Shown here piece after piece: positions 61,216-64,000 of a stretch of 64,000 nt of DNA (within the stretch, counting starts at the first letter, position 1; each line of letters begins with the position of its first letter). The notes beneath the pieces are model-generated. The model was not told the origin of the DNA. It saw nothing but the letters and a program-made list of their open reading frames with translations, and searched no databases. The DNA lies in the NCBI RefSeq assembly GCF_036010325.1, contig NZ_CP108549.1, forward strand, positions 2,170,001 to 2,234,000, given 5' to 3'. The stretch comes from Streptomyces sp. NBC_01210 (lineage in GTDB: Bacteria > Actinomycetota > Actinomycetes > Streptomycetales > Streptomycetaceae). The translations under genes were made by a program, and so were the position numbers.

Positions 61216-62301
61216 TCAGCCGACCACACGGCCGTTGAGGATCACCCGCTGCGGCGCCGCCAGAGCCCTGACATCCGCCCGCGGATCCGTGTCGTAGACC
61301 ACCAGGTCCGCGGGCGCGCCCTCCTCCAGCACCGGGCGGCCCAGCCACTGACGTGCCCCCCAGGCCGTCGCCGACAGCGCCTGGACCGGCGGGATGCCCG
61401 CCTTCACCAGTTCCGCCACCTCCGCGGCGACCAGACCGTGGGCCAGCGAGCCGCCCGCGTCCGTACCGACGAAGACGGGGATGCCCGCGTCGTACGCCGC
61501 GCGCACCGTGTCATAGCGGCGCTCGTACAGCCTGCGCATATGGGCGGACCAGTCGGGGAACTTCGCTTCGGCGCCCGCCGCGAGGTCCGGGAACGTCGCG
61601 ATGTTGACCAGCGTCGGGACGATCGCGACGCCCCGCTCCGCGAACAGCGGGATGGTGTCCTCGGTGAGCCCCGTGGCGTGCTCGATGCAGTCGATGCCCG
61701 CCTCGACCAGGTCCCGGAGCGCGACCTCGGCGAAGCAGTGCGCGGTCACCCGCGCGCCCAGCCGGTGCGCCTCGGCGATCGCCGCGGCGACCTCGCCGCG
61801 GGGCCAGCAGGCGGTCAGATCGCCCGCGTCCCGGTCGATCCAGTCGCCGACGAGCTTGACCCAGCCGTCGCCGCGCCGCGCCTCCTGCGCGACATACGCG
61901 ACGAGGTCGCCCGGCTCGATCTCATGGGCGTAGTTACGGATGTAGCGGCGGGTGCGCGCGATGTGCCGGCCCGCTCTGATGATCTTCGGCAGGTCCTCGC
62001 GGTCGTCGATCCAGCGGGTGTCGGACGGCGATCCGGCGTCGCGGATGAGCAGCGCGCCCGCGTCCCGGTCGGTGAGCGCCTGCTTCTCGCTGGTCGTCTC
62101 GTCGACCGGGCCGTGATGGTCGAGACCGACATGGCAGTGCGCGTCGACCAGACCGGGCAGCACCCAGCCCTCGACGGCCAGCGCCTCGGCGCGCGGCCGG
62201 TCGTACGTGATCCGGCCGTCCACCGCCCACAGCTCGTCCCTGACGTCGTCGGGACCGACGAGCACCCGCCCCTTCACATGCAGCACCACGTGATCGCTCA
62301 T
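61216..62301 (-). CDS. Amidohydrolase (imidazolonepropionase-like)
   Basis: The 361-residue metal-dependent amidohydrolase has the HxH motif in VDAHCHVGLD, the bridging Lys in GWVKLVGDW, His ligands in VTAHCFAE and IEHATGLT, and the catalytic Asp in FVGTDAGGSL. It fits the imidazolonepropionase/prolidase-like subfamily. Substrate unknown. ATG at 62301, divergent from the truncated aminotransferase. Confidence 0.9.
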   Translation of the reverse strand: MSDHVVLHVKGRVLVGPDDVRDELWAVDGRITYDRPRAEALAVEGWVLPGLVDAHCHVGLDHHGPVDETTSEKQALTDRDAGALLIRDAGSPSDTRWIDDREDLPKIIRAGRHIARTRRYIRNYAHEIEPGDLVAYVAQEARRGDGWVKLVGDWIDRDAGDLTACWPRGEVAAAIAEAHRLGARVTAHCFAEVALRDLVEAGIDCIEHATGLTEDTIPLFAERGVAIVPTLVNIATFPDLAAGAEAKFPDWSAHMRRLYERRYDTVRAAYDAGIPVFVGTDAGGSLAHGLVAAEVAELVKAGIPPVQALSATAWGARQWLGRPVLEEGAPADLVVYDTDPRADVRALAAPQRVILNGRVVG

Positions 62302-62375
62302 GTCCAGCACTGTACGAGGCGCTGAGTACCCTCGGCGCAGTAGGCCGAACACACCTTCGCGAAGAGAGCACCGCC

Positions 62376-62642
62376 GTGACGCATCCCCTCCTCGATCCGG
62401 CCCCGCTGACCGCCGCGCACTTCGCGGCCATCGAGGGGCGGGTCGCCGCACTGCTCGCCACCGAGCAGGACGTGGTGATCATGCAGGGCGAGGCGCTGCT
62501 CCCGCTGGAGGGCTGCATCCGCGGCGGTGCGCGGCCGGGAGACCTGGAGGCGGCCCGGCGCGCGGTCACCGAGGCCTGGCGCCGACCCGCGCCCTTCTCG
62601 GCGAACAGCATTTCTCCGGGAACTAAAGTCGGCGTTAATTGA
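62376..62642 (+). pseudogene. Possible truncated alanine-glyoxylate-type aminotransferase
   Basis: The 88-residue ORF begins MTHPLLDPAPLTAAHFAAIE and contains LLATEQDVVIMQGEALLPLE, which resembles the N-terminus of class V PLP aminotransferases (alanine-glyoxylate type). It diverges after RPG and ends 30 residues later, far short of the ~360-residue family, without the PLP lysine. It may be an internal deletion or remnant; a separate small protein is the alternative. Starts at GTG 62376, GAAGAGAG before it, and ends next to a rho-independent terminator. Confidence 0.5.
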
Positions 62643-62647
62643 AATAG

Positions 62648-62690
62648 ACGGGAAGCTGCTTTATTACGAGCAGCTTCCCGTTTTCTTCTG
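62648..62690 (+). terminator. Rho-independent terminator before the ect operon
   Basis: A perfect 13-bp stem (62648-62660 with 62669-62681) around an 8-base loop, followed by TTTCTTCTG: one of the few T-tract terminators in the window. Confidence 0.93.
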
Positions 62691-62945
62691 CCCCCGTTCC
62701 ACGATCCTAAACACCAAGGTTTCGACAGGATCGAATGACGTAATTCGGGCGGATCTCGAGAGAGTTACCGACGTGTGACCGACTCCACAACGTGCCCGAT
62801 TCACCCCGCTAATTCCGGCATAAAAGCCCCGAAAGCACCCCATCGCCGTGCCGCCGCTCACGCCCGCGCGATAACACAAAGAGGCACAGTACCCAACCCC
62901 TTCCCTCGATGCATTTTCTGAATTTGCTCGGTAAATTTCCTCTGC
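62691..62945. promoter_or_regulatory. Upstream region of ectA
   Basis: This gap is AT-richer than its surroundings. It should hold the osmotic-stress-responsive ect promoter, but I cannot assign hexamers with confidence. No gene seen. There is no obvious Shine-Dalgarno just before the ectA ATG. Confidence 0.5.

Positions 62946-64000
<1,055 letters not shown>

Overview
High-GC DNA with GTG and ATG starts, dense ATGA/GTGA-coupled operons, strong GC hairpin terminators, a PhoP-type direct repeat in front of a Pit transporter, and a cobalamin cluster next to ectoine genes. Together these point to a chromosomal core-region segment of a Streptomyces (or very close actinomycete). I see no tRNA, rRNA, CRISPR array, prophage or transposase gene.

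Region 1 (1-13.7 kb): a cut-off HTH protein; a TldD/TldE-type protease pair followed by tyrS, which has a coupled leader ORF; small membrane proteins; moaA; a DUF485 plus sodium:solute symporter pair; a secreted subtilisin; a CoA-transferase; a small membrane protein.

Region 2 (13.7-27.3 kb): a zinc alcohol dehydrogenase; a coupled pair that looks ether-lipid related (alkylglycerol-monooxygenase-like hydroxylase and YhhN lysoplasmalogenase); a VIT metal transporter; and an uncharacterised catabolic operon (acetoacetate-decarboxylase-like, SDR, two related amidohydrolases) divergent from a TetR regulator, with a palindromic operator between them. An exonuclease-BRCT protein, a Cys-rich protein, SURF1, a GH15 enzyme and an atypical SDR follow.

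Region 3 (27.3-40.6 kb): an Asp23/AmaP/DUF2273-like envelope cluster; an enoyl-CoA hydratase; a small HTH protein; an ABC-F factor with a possible 7-residue leader ORF; a zinc metallopeptidase; a VOC protein; an alpha/beta hydrolase and a class II aldolase; then a PHO-box-controlled Pit phosphate transporter with a small partner.

Region 4 (40.7-59.9 kb): a B12-riboswitch-led cobalamin operon in the order cbiB, cobQ, cobN, chlID, cobO, cobB, cobI, cobM, cobL(cbiET), cbiG-cobJ, a repeat ORF, cobH(cbiC), cbiX, cobC. It mixes 'aerobic' (CobN) and 'anaerobic' (CbiX, CbiG) signatures. A ZIP metal transporter sits in it on the opposite strand. Dispersed hairpin repeats appear to have entered the operon, twice inside genes (cobB and cobQ) with the reading frame kept.

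Region 5 (60-64 kb): an LAETG sortase-substrate protein, an amidohydrolase, a probably truncated aminotransferase, and the start of the ectoine operon (ectA, partial ectB).

All assignments are from reading sequence and remembered family motifs; no database search was run.
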